Shown in pieces: positions 11,458 through 22,464 of a stretch of DNA of 64,000 bases; within the stretch, counting starts at the first letter, position 1, and each line of letters opens with the position of its first letter. Below the pieces are notes generated by a model. It saw only the letters and a list, made by a program, of their open reading frames with translations. It was not told where the DNA came from and made no database searches. The position numbers were made by a program, and so were the translations under genes. The stretch is from Plumapathes pennacea (Eukaryota; Cnidaria; Anthozoa; Antipatharia; Myriopathidae): positions 1,302,001 through 1,366,000 of the forward strand of contig OZ038463.1 in NCBI GenBank assembly GCA_964036295.1, written 5' to 3'.

Positions 11458-11601
11458 TTATGGTAGCATAACTCCTTCGGGTAAGGCGGCCAAACGACTT
11501 CTAAATGCTCGTTTGTAGCAGTCGGCCACTGCGTCATGTAGACTGGATATCTCTTGAGAACGCTTGCCTTTCACGTTCGATGTGTGACGAGAGGTGGCCA
11601 T
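11458..11601 (-). CDS. Short ORF or truncated first exon, 47 codons
   Basis: ATG at 11601 in a strong context (CCAAGATGGCC) opens a frame to TAA at 11460-11458. It encodes MATSRHTSNVKGKRSQEISS and then a helical stretch LHDAVADCYKRAFRSRLAAL. The composition is protein-like and GC-richer than its surroundings. The frame ends 9 bases before the 10263-11449 repeat, so it may be a first exon cut off by an insertion, or part of the element. I do not recognise it. Confidence 0.3.
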   Translation of the reverse strand: MATSRHTSNVKGKRSQEISSLHDAVADCYKRAFRSRLAALPEGVMLP

Positions 11602-11649
11602 CTTGGTGATGCTGATACAAACGTGTGTGGTATATACGGCTTGTTCAAA

Positions 11650-12120
11650 TACTATTTAGAAAATGTTTAGCATTACAGTAAACACCTGCTTGGAACCTAC
11701 ATTTATACAAGTCAGCCTAAATAGGTTCTTATATATTGGGTGTTTAGTGGGGATCAAATCAGGCTGTTTCAGTTCTTAAGTCGGTTCTTATTAAATCAGG
11801 GTTTAAACTGTTTGTTACTCTTCAGAATAGTACAAATCATTACTATAATTATATCATAATACCACGTTTGCAGCAAACAAGGAGGATTATATTTCACTTG
11901 AGCCATCATAGTAATATTAATGTGTCCATGAAGCATCTAGTGCCAACACTGGTACATGTAGAGCTACAGTAGTATCCTTTGTTACCCTAGATTTACTGCA
12001 CAGGTGGAGAAGACCTTGATATTGATCACAAAAGCCAACCCAATATGCTGCAAGCAACAGAGGAAAAAACAAGGTATGTAAAACAGCATGTATCAACAAA
12101 ATGGTCTCTCATAATATACT
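11650..12120. other. AT-rich gene-free stretch
   Basis: Nothing supported on either strand. Confidence 0.5.
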
Positions 12121-12125
12121 GTATG

Positions 12126-12681
12126 TGGGGGGGGGGGGGGGGGGGGGGAGTACTCCCCTACATTTTCTATAGGCCGGTGCTCTGCTGGATAGGGTATAGT
12201 TTTCAGGCTCCTCCAGCTGGCTTAAAGGTATATGATTTTGCATTTCCATGTCTTAAACAGGGTTAACTTCCATGGTCAACTAACTTGAACTCCTACTTCA
12301 GCTTGAACTCTTGCCCTGCTCACAATGAGAATTGCAGTATCATTGAATAATTTGTAAACAACTTTTTCGCATGATGCTGATCTTGCATTCATCACTTTTG
12401 TCTGTAATATAGCATTTGACGAGATGTATTTGTTACAAGGAGTTTGTACTTGATGTATATATTACCACGTAAATGCAGACGACTCTGTTGCCTAAGGAAA
12501 ATTACACGAATATATCATTTTGCATTAGTGTCTTAAGTAGGGTGCAATTTTTGGTTCAGTCTTGAACAGGATCACAAATTAGACAGGATAAAATACATAA
12601 ATATTTTTGTCTTGAGTAGAGTTTGATATGGTGAGCGGTACATCCCTACCCAATTTACCGTTGAGTACCCTCTCCCCCAGG
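12126..12681. mobile_element. Second copy of the poly(G)-headed element
   Basis: A long G run followed by GAGTACTCCCC, then GGATAGGGTATAGTTTTCAGG, also present in the first copy as GATAGGGTATCATTTTCAGG. It ends TTGAGTACCCTCTCCCCC. Internal words of the type TCTTGAACAGG recur in both copies. The target duplication is not clear. Confidence 0.6.
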
Positions 12682-12689
12682 CAAATGGT

Positions 12690-13625
12690 GTCTTTTCAAC
12701 TCTTTAGGCTGGTTTACACATATGAAATAAGCATAAGCACAAGCGCAAACATATAAGCATGAGCATAAACGACAGGAGAGCCACAGGTAAAGAAAATATT
12801 TTATGCTAATATGTCGCACTGTAACTTTTTTGTCATTTATGCTTATGCTTGCACTTATGCAAGGAGATGAAAGAGCCTGGGAAGAGCTCTAGGGCCGGGT
12901 TAAGGAAAAGAGCCTGGGAACGAGGATGTTTCACAACAGTCTCTAAAAAGCGCGCCAAACAGGACTGGTGTTTGGACGTGTGTAGACCTACCCTCCCACG
13001 GCTCTGCAGTAATGCCTTCTGTTGGTGACAATGAACGCTACTACTGTTCACAGCATGCACATCGTAGCACGGGCATCAGGAATCCACACAGGAGCTGTCT
13101 GTCCCAGACGGGAATCATCGAAAAGTTGCTACAAGACAAGTGAAACCTCTTCTGCTCATAGCACAAATTCTTCCCGCCATTTAGTGGATTTTTAGATATT
13201 TTAAAACACATTTTGGTGCACCTATTATTCTGATGCCTGTAAAATATGTCTGATGTCACGACAAAGCACTAACCCGCCCCTTCAAGCTGTAGTAGCCTTG
13301 ACTATTCTCGCGTGTAAATAAAGATTGACTGATTAAAAAAACGCTTTTGTACCTGATGTCCCGATCCAGCGCACGTGCGAATTCAAAGTTTCGTGAACAA
13401 TGGTTAATGCAAATTCGAGTCGCGGAAACTAGAGATCAAAATTTTCAACTAAAGGTGAAGTAATACGGGCAACATTTTCAGTGCAACTTGTCGTGCAACA
13501 ATGTTGCGTTGCAAGTTGCACCGTAATGTTGCGCGTATTACCACCGTGTTGCAAGTTGCAGCAACATGTTGCATGAAGTAAAACCCACTTCATAACTGAT
13601 GAGAAACGAAATGATTCAATATGAT
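12690..13625. other. Gene-free, repeat-bearing stretch
   Basis: It contains AAGCATAAGCACAAGC-type short repeats (12730-12850), two GAGCCTGGGAA words (12870-12930) and clustered GTTGCAAGTTGCA words (13480-13575). No exon is supported. Confidence 0.5.
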
Positions 13626-13629
13626 ACTG

Positions 13630-13635
13630 TTTATT
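13630..13635 (-). promoter_or_regulatory. Possible poly(A) signal of the CmcI-like gene
   Basis: AATAAA on the minus strand, 58 bases after the stop codon at 13693. Confidence 0.5.
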
Positions 13636-13692
13636 GAATGGTCACCACGTCAGCGCGGTAACAAAAGTGACTGTTAGCTTTCAAAGCTTCCA

Positions 13693-15628
13693 TCAAACGC
13701 GTTTCAGAAATGCGTTGGAGTTATTCGTCGCGTTGTACCTGAAAAAGATAACGCGGTGTGGGTAAATTCACGGAAGTTTATCTAAGCGAGCTTGATCTGG
13801 ACTGACTTTCCCCACTAGACATACACTTCGGATGCAACCGAGAAAGAGTTGAACTCCCTGCTAATTGACTCAAAATAAATCAAAAGCAGCGTGACGTCAC
13901 GTACCATTCAAAATCTAATTTTTTTAAAAAAAAGGCGAGGCTTTCCTTACGCGCTTTTTCACACCATGTGGAAAGAATCTATCAAGAAATCGGGACTTCC
14001 TAGCAGTGTGAATGTTCACGTTGTTTTTTAGACAAAATTCACTTCTAGGTCAGCTAATAGATACTTTTTACTCCTTAGAGCTGTTTACGATCTATTTTGA
14101 TCACAAATTTCACATTTCTTACCCAAAGAAATCAGCGTAATGCTGATCGACAAGATATTTATGCGAGTGGTCCTTCATAAACTGCTTCAGGTTGTTCAGC
14201 TTGGAGGGTCCCCACAAATCATATCCAAGGTCATCAAACAACCCTTGACCAGCTTTTGCGTTAATCTTTGGATTGGTGTCCTCAACGATGACATAGTCAC
14301 CAGGCTGAAAGAATTTGTCAAAGTACTCCAAGACTCCGACCAAGTTGACGTGCGTGTCTTCTACAAGAAGCCACGGGCGCGGGAGGTCCTAAAGGTGAAA
14401 AGAATACTTTCAGGAGCCCATTACTCCTTTCACCTGCACTTTTTTCGATAGTGGGTAACTTAGCGCAGTGGGTTTAAATTAGTTTTAGCATTTGGGCAAC
14501 GCAGGGAGTATCACCCCTGCGGACGAAAGCGAAGACAGCCTTCGCTGGAAACAAGTTCTACAAAACTAATTCGAGACCCGGCCCACAGACCGCCATTATG
14601 GGAGATGGGCCGATGGATGGCTCAGCTGGACACAATGTAATGTTTTAGTTTGTTTCAGTTTCCTGTTAATATCACTATATATCGATCTCGACATTTCTAC
14701 CACATGTACGTGTAAGTACTACTGTACCTTAAGGACACTCTCTGGGAATGACTGTTCAATGTTAAACACGTCTCCTTCAATGAAGGTTATTTCTTTGCAA
14801 TCTTTCGCAACACTGCGTATATTCTTCAAGTTGATATCCACTGAGAACACGTGAGAGTCGCAGCCGTACGACTTCAGCATGTCAATCATCCACAGGGCAG
14901 AACCACCGGCGTAGGCTCCGATTTCAAACACCGTGCGAGGTTTGAGGTCCCACAGCACCTGCTGATAAATCACCAGATCCAGTGCGTCCTTCATCTGCTC
15001 CACTCCCTTCCACTTTGTCCAAAACTTTCCTTCAAAGTTAATGCGATTTGGGTTTATCAACCTTTGAGCCCACATGTATAAGCCACCGAACACTCTAGCA
15101 GCTCGATCGCCCCCCACCCCTCCCCTGTAGATACTGCGTAGCTGTTCTTTGTTTCTTTGTTGTACTGCATAGCAGTTTGAGGGATATTTTAACTGTGAAT
15201 TGCGAGGAATATTGAAACACAGCGCACATTGTTAGCGCAGTCACCGGGTGCAGCCCAGACAAGACTTTGATTTGCATCAAGCGTAAAACTAATTTCAGAA
15301 AAAAAGTTTCGCACAACATGAACCTCATTTTGAAGCAGGAGGCAACAGGCATCTCGGAAAAGGCCTATTGCTCTGCTAAATATGCGCTAGCAGTAGCTGT
15401 AAGAGCATTGATGCCTACAGCAACTTCAAGTATTAAGTTTCATACAATTTAAGATAGTTTTTTCGTACCATGTGCAAGAATCTTGAACATGTCGATTGAC
15501 ACTACTCCGTCATCCTTTCTTTCCTCAAACTTGACGAAGCGTTTTTCTTCCGATTCCTTTTTCTTGATCAGTTCTTCTATTTCGTCGTATACTGACAAGT
15601 CTTCAACCACGTGGACGTTCGCTTCCAT
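13693..15628 (-). CDS. Cephalosporin hydroxylase (CmcI) family protein, SAM-methyltransferase-like
   Basis: Four minus-strand coding exons: 15628-15469, 15119-14728, 14388-14123 and 13738-13693, about 287 residues, near the family's usual size plus an N-terminal helical extension. Seen: YQQVLWDLKP then FEIGAYAGGSALW (SAM-binding loop pattern E-x-G-x3-G-G), FSVDIN, FIEGDVF, WLLVEDTHVN, and a C-terminus YNATNNSNAFLKRV that matches the NPxGYLKRV-type end of the family. Known: Pfam CmcI proteins resemble Rossmann methyltransferases; substrates of animal members are unknown. The last intron's donor reads GG-GTAAGA, so intron retention would give an immediate in-frame TAA and replace only the last 14 residues. 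The acceptor at 15119 is weak and chosen for phase; 15124 is the alternative. ATG 15628 is the first in-frame Met in its exon, and an AG lies at 15647-15646, so a 5' UTR exon is likely upstream. Confidence 0.8.
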
Positions 15629-15699
15629 TCCTCCTCGCGATGAATCTGAAATCAACATTATATACCCTGTAGCTTTCACTACGAGCTCATGATACAAAT

Positions 15700-16515
15700 T
15701 ATCCCAATCATTCAGTAAGAAAATGTTCTCGAACTCCCCTCTATCTCGAACAGAATCCGACTTCCCTTGGAAATGAACTTAGTAGAACAGTTTCCCTTGG
15801 CAGACAAACTGGTGTATCAACTGGGTGTTGAGGGTAATGGAACGCCGTGAATGAGACAACAGCTGACGTTTCGAGCGCTAGCCCTTCGTCAGGGCGAATG
15901 ATTTCTCTTGGCAGAACCTCGCTATCTCGATTTCCCGCTATCTCAAACTATTTCTGGCTTCCCTTGAGAATTCGAGATAGCAGGATTCTACTGTACGTGT
16001 TTCTTGTGATCGGGAATTCAACATCTGAAAACCGTTCCGGGTGGTGCAATACCCACATCTTATTTTAAAAATCTACAAAATAATACGCTAAGCCACTTCC
16101 GTCCGTCCGTCCGTCCGTATGTCTTTCTGTCTGTAACGTTCTTTCTCAGGCCTCCTATAAAAAAAATCCAAGATGGCCGCCACATCGAGTGAAACTAAGC
16201 GTAAATTTTGGCCTCGTATGCCTACAATTCTTTTAGAAATCGGAAATGAGTTTTAAAAGAAAATTTGCGCTCTCAGGTGACTGGAAGTTGGGCTGATGCT
16301 GCCGCATGTTCGAAAAACGGGAAGATTTTGATGTCAAAAGATCGGCAATTCTTCGAGTGGTACGGTCGAGCGGTCCACGCACTACAGAGAATTTTGTACT
16401 TTGACACTGTAAACTGCATTGGAGATCCTCAAAAAGGGAAAAAGAAAGAAGGAAAGAAAGAAAGAAGAAAAAAATATGTTCACCGTATTTTACGGGGGTT
16501 CCGCTTAAGTATTAA
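15700..16515. other. Repeat-bearing gene-free stretch
   Basis: It holds several ATCTCGA-type words (15740-15985), a (CGTC)n-like run near 16098-16118, and GAAAGAAAG runs near 16440. No exon is supported. Confidence 0.5.
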
Positions 16516-16518
16516 AAC

Positions 16519-16519
<1 letters not shown>

Positions 16520-16598
<79 letters not shown>
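16520..16598. repeat. (TAA)n microsatellite
   Basis: About 26 uninterrupted AAT units. Read on the minus strand they create a spurious poly-Tyr frame. Confidence 0.95.
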
Positions 16599-16600
<2 letters not shown>

Positions 16601-16962
16601 TAGACTTTGTCTTTTCCCTCGATTCTACAAAGCACTCTAAAACTTATGACAATAGCGACAGTGTATGCTGTAGTTAATCTTACACGGTTACTTGGACGCT
16701 CATTTTTGTCATGCACAGTCAAGTTCTATTTGCTATAGCATCTGCTATATATACCAGTCATACCAGTAGGTTAACTACTACTTTCTATTGCTATTGGGGT
16801 ACGAATAAATTGTATCGTTCTTACTCGACCCTCTATGTCCCATAAATAACAAAAACAAGGGCTGTTTCAAACGTCGAACTTTACATGAGTCGAATACATT
16901 GCAAATGAGCAAACGCTATGGTTTTAGCTAATTTACATTAGTTTAATTTATGTATCGATCTG

Positions 16963-17416
16963 ATTCCAGCTGTTACAATCCCCCCCGGCCGACCCCCAGG
17001 GATTTGTAAAGAAGTTTCGTGGGACTACAAATTCCCCGTACCCGGGCCACCAAAAATTACAAATTCCCCGTCCTCTCCGGACAAAAGAAACGAGAATGGC
17101 CGCGTTTACAATCGGTTGTCAAAGTAATGACCTGCCTTGGAGTTCGAACACTATGCCGTGTCGGTTTTATGTCCATTTTGAGTTACACCTCTTCACTTTG
17201 AAATTTATTTTTCGTTTCTGCAAATGCACTAGTCAGTGGAAGTGCGGAATGATTTAGGAAAGCTCTCTTTTGGCGACCATCTTGGATTTTTACGATCAAC
17301 CATTCCCCGTCCCCACCCCCGGGGCAATACGTTGCTGTACAAATGCCCCGTCCTCCGGGACACAGGGCTTGACAAATTCCCGGGGTATACCCGGGGAGGA
17401 TGGTAACAGCTGGAAT
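16963..17416. mobile_element. 454-bp MITE-like element with C/G-rich arms
   Basis: Termini ATTCCAGCTGTTAC and GTAACAGCTGGAAT are perfect inverted repeats. Inside are several copies of ACAAATTCCCCGT-type words in both orientations. No transposase is present. Confidence 0.75.
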
Positions 17417-17591
17417 TGATTGATACATTATACCAGAATACAATGCAAATGAAGCAAACGAATTTAACCCCTGTGGGCGCGTTTTTCGTGTCAAAATTCA
17501 AACACGCAATCCTTCAATTCAATCATTCAATCCTTCAAGTCAAACATGCAATCCTTCGACTCAAACATTCGATACTTGGATTCGAACCTGC

Positions 17592-18600
17592 AATCCTTCA
17601 ACTCAAACTTTCAATCTTTTGTCTATTTCGCTATCGTTCGTCTATTTTGCCATCGTTCGTCGTCTCTGTCATCGCTCATTGGTTCGTCTGAGCCTGGGAC
17701 TAGCGCGGCCAGCCTCAAGTCCGTGACTGCACTGGCGGTAAAGTCGCTACACGAGAAGAGTTACACCGAGTTTATTTTTCGCAGCTATTTATCCAGGAAA
17801 AGGTAAGCATTCCTCTAGTTGCTGTAAGAAATTCTGTTTGTTCTTCACTATCTTTTTTAGACCTGACTTAATATTATGTTTATTATATTATATATCATTT
17901 GATAAAGTGAAAAAATTCAGAGACGGAGTAGTCATTGTGCAATCGAACAAAGGCATTTGGTGCTAATATTGGCAATTATTTTCCGCACTTCCAGCCGAAA
18001 CAATGTCTCTAGAGAAATGTCGAGAACTCCTGGAAGAGGTTTCCAGGCTGTGCACTTCTATTGATGAGACTTCTATCAGTTTCCTCGCCATTTCTAGACA
18101 GGGGTCATTCGTGGAGTCATTCGAAGAAGTACGGCAGGAACAAAGCCGAACAACATGTTGGTACAACATGTCAGACTGATAGACCAGAAAATCCCGAGTG
18201 TCTGAACTTATTTCACCTCCTTCTTCTATCCTCCTGGTGATGTCCTGTATCAAGGCACGAGTTCGCACCGTCAGATGCTCTCTCGCAGTCACCTCGGATC
18301 CTTCTTCAGCTGTCGCCATGCTTACATTTTCCCGGAGAAATAGCTGCGAAAAATAAAATCGGTGTATATAACTCTTCTCGTGTCGCGACTTTACTGCCAG
18401 TACAGTCACGGGCTTCAGGCTGCCCGCGCTAGTCCCAGGCTCAGATGAACCAATGAGCGATGACGTGCGGTTACAAAGATCACGAGGGATGACCGATGAC
18501 AGAGACGACGAACGATGGCGAAATAGACGAACGATGGCGGAATAGACAAACGATTGAAAGTTTGAGTTAAAGGATTGCAGGTTCGAAACGCAGTCTGAGA
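17592..18600. repeat. Inverted duplication of a promoter/5'-exon-like segment
   Basis: About 230 bases at 17600-17830 recur inverted at about 18320-18560. Shared words include GAGCCTGGGACTAGCGCGG, CACGAGAAGAGTTA and TTATTTTTCGCAGCTATTT. The left arm ends in a splice-donor-like AAAAGGTAAGC; the right arm runs into the ATG at 18319. Both outer edges show ATCGTTCGTCTATT-type short repeats. Confidence 0.75.
17963..18319 (-). CDS. Helical ORF, 118 residues, in the inverted duplication
   Basis: ATG 18319 (MATAEEGSEVTAREHLTV) to a stop at 17963. The sequence is mostly helical, with ITRRIEEGGEISSDTRDFL and a Ser/Cys-rich hinge. It pairs with the plus-strand ORF at 18607-18903, which carries LSRRIEHDASAEAID and a similar downstream helix, so the two look paralogous. 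No catalytic motif is visible. Probably the N-terminal part of a multicopy, transposon-associated protein (inference). Confidence 0.4.
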   Translation of the reverse strand: MATAEEGSEVTAREHLTVRTRALIQDITRRIEEGGEISSDTRDFLVYQSDMLYQHVVRLCSCRTSSNDSTNDPCLEMARKLIEVSSIEVHSLETSSRSSRHFSRDIVSAGSAENNCQY

Positions 18601-18606
18601 CTATCG

Positions 18607-18903
18607 TTGCTTGACTTGTCGAGGAGGATAGAACATGATGCTAGCGCTGAAGCAATAGACTATGTGATTTTCAGGCTACGGCAGATATCCAGGCATTTGC
18701 TGTGTCTTGGAGGAGTAGACAACATAACGGAAGAAGTGAATCAATCTCTCGTAATGGCAACGTCATTGTTGAGTCAAGTCGAGCAACAGAGCCATTGCTG
18801 TTGCCTCGCCCACGTGCGAAAGATTGAACCGCGGGGAACTGGGACGGGCTGTTTTCAGCTGTTTGATGAATTGGGCTGTTTGATGAATTTGACTGTTCAA
18901 TGA
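18607..18903 (+). CDS. Related helical ORF fragment
   Basis: An open plus-strand frame with no good ATG. It begins LDLSRRIEHD, continues through VIFRLRQISRHLLCL and MATSLLSQVEQQ, and ends soon after a Cys cluster. It resembles the ORF at 17963-18319 in helix order and the RRIE word. It lies outside the right arm of the inverted duplication and may be an exon, since GCAG precedes it, or a fragment. Confidence 0.3.
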   Translation: MLDLSRRIEHDASAEAIDYVIFRLRQISRHLLCLGGVDNITEEVNQSLVMATSLLSQVEQQSHCCCLAHVRKIEPRGTGTGCFQLFDELGCLMNLTVQ

Positions 18904-18909
18904 ATTCGG

Positions 18910-19410
18910 CAGGACACAATCAATAGACGTAAAAGCGTGATATTTTTCGTAATTTTATTTTATCAGCAAAATCGCACTCAGAGCTGTGACAGACAGACAG
19001 ATCCCTCGGAGCATGGGCTGCCTGTGCTCAATCAAGCGCCATACAGATTGGCTGCAGTCACTCGTGTGTGACACTCGACGCATATTTAATGAGTTTCGGC
19101 ATCACAGCATTTTTTCCGATTCAAATATAGCTCCAAATCTCAAAATGGCCTAAGTTTTTCCCAGATCAACGCCAGATATACTTTAAAGTACACAGACTTT
19201 GCCTGCATAAGTTCTGCGGTAAAATCTTCCGGGTGAAATTTCCAGCGGCTTTTTCGACAGTCGGCGTTCATTTGGATCAGGAATCAAACGGTCAAAGTGC
19301 AAATACGCGCACAAACGGCCACCTGTTTCAGTTTGATCGTTTTTCCTTATTCGCCTGTTGGTTTTTCGCTGAGTCCAACGGCTTTTTGTTTATTTATATA
19401 TTTTATTCTT
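18910..19410. other. Gene-free stretch
   Basis: No exon or clear repeat is supported. Around 19260-19380 an open plus-strand frame exists but its composition is not convincing. Confidence 0.4.
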
Positions 19411-19416
19411 TAATTA

Positions 19417-19647
19417 AGCCTGGTTTCCATATAATCGTCTCTGACGTAAGGATCGTCTCTGTCGCAGAATTTGTCAAGCGATCGGGAAGATTATATGGAA
19501 ACACTCTTGCGATTGTTTCAAACGATCCTTATGTCAGAAGCGACTCGATCGTCCCGATAGAACCATGTTCTATCCTTGCGTCGGAGACGACCGGAAATGC
19601 GGCAGAGACGATCCTTACATCAGAGACGATTATATGGAAACCAGGCT
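19417..19647. mobile_element. 231-bp palindromic MITE with TTA target duplication (PIF/Harbinger-like)
   Basis: Termini AGCCTGGTTTCCATATAATC and its complement; TTA flanks both ends (19414-19416, 19648-19650). Internal GATCGTCTCTG-type words recur in both orientations. Confidence 0.8.
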
Positions 19648-19649
19648 TT

Positions 19650-20320
19650 ACGCCCAGTCCATACGTCGAACTTCTCATGTGCCGAATCTAATACCAATTT
19701 GGGTCGATCCAAATAATAATATGCGACAGTTGATTTATACGTCAAATTAAATGTGGTCGGATAACTACACGTGCTACAAGACGAATCAAGCGCATTCCCA
19801 GACCTACTTGCATCGGCAAAAATAATAAAAGTTTATCTAAAAGGCTCAAATATAGACTAAACTGGGCGCTTACTTGCTTATTTCGAACCCAAGCATCCCC
19901 CGATCGAATCTGTTCTGTGCGCCTTCGAATTCACTGTTCGTCGCGCTCCGGTGATCACTCACGCCAGACAGCACAATAATCTTCGAATTAGAAGCTCCTT
20001 TGCCTACCAAAAGTTTACCGAATCCTCACACATTATGCATCAAAATGCGTCAAATTTACCTAGTTTTCTTAATCTGTTCGTTACATGAATTCTGAGCATG
20101 CTCCTTACGAGTTTTGTCCAAGATTCCCAACGCTGTACAAATTTCGCAATAAAGGTTCCGGGCGCACTCGTAACTTTAACGACAATATCGACATTTGCAT
20201 CACTTGAAGTGCAAACAGCGCATGTCACCAGAAATATATTTCAGCAAGATGCTACCAAACATTGAAGAAGCAGTCATATTGCTCTACCGGGCCAAAGCCT
20301 TCTTCTGCTGAGCACGCTAC
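19650..20320. other. Gene-free stretch
   Basis: Nothing supported. Confidence 0.4.
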
Positions 20321-20535
20321 GCAATCCCTCAAAACGAGATCACCGAAGTTTCGCCTCGCTTAGGGAGGTTAGGTTTAGGTTTAGAGTTAGGATTACGTTA
20401 GGGTTAGGGTTAGGGTTAGGGTTAGGATTAGGGTTAGGTTATGGTCATGGTTAGGTTATCTAACCGCCATGAGCACAGCGAAATCTCTGTGATCTCGTTT
20501 TGAAGGACTGCGAGGCGTGCGCACTTCTTACGCAA
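20310..20535. repeat. Interstitial telomeric-type TTAGGG tract between inverted flanks
   Basis: 20362-20456 is made of TTAGGG and close variants (GGTTTAGG, TTAGGATT), with four perfect units near 20398-20424. CTCAAAACGAGATCAC lies to the left and GTGATCTCGTTTTGAA to the right, with further ACGC/GCGT words, so the tract sits inside a hairpin-like element. Confidence 0.75.
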
Positions 20536-20539
20536 GCCC

Positions 20540-22427
20540 CAATCATTCGGCGAGACAGAATCTCTAAATGCCTCATTAAAATCATTGCCAATAGGTATGA
20601 GTTACCTGTGTAACCAAAGCTTAACAAATATAGTGTTAGAATCTTTGGATAATAAAGCGATTGCTTCATCAACAAACGAGCAAAACGCATCAAAATTCAC
20701 ACATTCTTAAACACCCGGTAAAGGAGTGATTTTTAAAACGCTCCAAAAATATAATCTTCCTCCCTTTTTTTTTTTTTTTTTTGGCAGAAAACGAGAGCAA
20801 GGACCGGATCGCGAGGCGCGAGCACCAGAGCGATGAAAGACTCTTCTTGCATCGCTGCTGATTCTGTGCTTTTGTGCACATCTTCGTTCATGCAGTTTAG
20901 TTTGGCGATATCTTTCCACAGTTCCCTTCGCAATTCCAAAGCTTTAGAGTTGGGTATTTAACTTTACTTACCACGCGCAAAGGTGAGTTTGGCACGTAAC
21001 CGTCAGTGCTTCAGAGTCCTTTGACTCGGCTCTTTGCCGTCTTTACCTCGGGCAGCCTCGTTTTGATTGTTGGTGAGGCAAAGGCGGGAGTCTGGGTCTA
21101 ACCACGACTTGTCCCCACTAATACGAGTTCTTACGACTAAAACCAACACGTCCTCCTCGTAAAACAAGACTGGTGTTGCCAGTGAGCTCGTTGGGTGGGG
21201 TTGAGACCAGAAGAAAATTGGAAAGTAGGGACAGGAGCGAAACTCCCAAAAGAGAGTTTCAGTTTCTCACCAGAAAAATATCACACAGTATAGATAACTT
21301 GACTTTTCACACCTTGCTCAAATGAAACCTGTTGGTATAAATTGTCATTACAACACTCATACACTTGCTTCTTAAAGGTTGAGCGACTCTGCATTTTGAG
21401 CTCTGGAGTGAAAAGTTAGCCAGCAAGAAAAGAGTAATGTGTGACTTATCTTTTCATGCACAGTCGATCCACGATAAGCTAGCCTTCGCTTCAATACTTA
21501 TGTTTTTTTTTACTAAATGCGTTTCTTCTATGAGGCTTTCGAGTATTGGCGCTCTGTAACAAATATAAATTGAAAGCGAGGAATGTAACATGAGACTTGT
21601 TTACAATATTATTGCGGTTTTGTTCACAGCGTGTTCAGTCATTTGTGACTAACAAACTCAATGTTCAGGACTATTTCGGTGTATTTGCTCGCGGCTGCGG
21701 CAATCTTAAAAACGGAGTTTGTTTGTTTTCGTTTTTGACTCACGGCATATCTGGGAGTCATTGGTGTCTACAATCTGTCGCTCACTCACTCACTCACTCA
21801 CTCAATCACTCGGTGTGTTAGCTTTTTGGCGCGGTTGCTAAGTCAGTACGTGTCTCACCATGGCGGTGAGACGGCTGAATGTTTGTCAAATTCTGCTATG
21901 AGCTGCCGCCAAGTTTAACAGAGCCTCAACAAAACCTGTGATTAACACTGCCACAGCTGTAGCTGCACTCATCCGGAGCTCTAATCACAGTAAAAGCAGG
22001 CAGATGTTAGCAACTGTAAACGATATCATCTTCCGGCGTAACCTTTGCCCTGATCAATGAGATGAATAGCAGTGCTTTGATGTCTAAGCAATGTCGCCGC
22101 CAAGCTCGCCTCGTTGCCTATAGCCTTTCGAAAGTTCTGATTCGGATTCCCTAAAGTTCGATTATACGATTGGCAGGCCATCACGCAAGTCGCAATACCT
22201 CCATATGCAGATTTCAATGCAAAAATTTATGAGAGTCAACCTTTGTCCGAATAGGTTGTGCTGTACGTCACCTGGCCAAGAAATACGCACAGTGATCCAC
22301 GCGGCTGCTTCTTTTCTTTGGTTTCCGTTTTCCTATTACTCTGTCACAAATAGGAAATTGTTACAGCCGTTTCGGTTTCAAGTTTGGTATGTAGTCTCCT
22401 GTCGAGTTTTCGACCGTTTCAGACATT

Positions 22428-22464
<37 letters not shown>

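Noticed and set aside
16480..16722. Poly-tyrosine frame
   Set aside because: It is the (TAA)n microsatellite read on the minus strand.
17183..17501. Two ~100-codon minus-strand frames
   Set aside because: They lie in the palindromic 16963-17416 element and its flank and have no domain.
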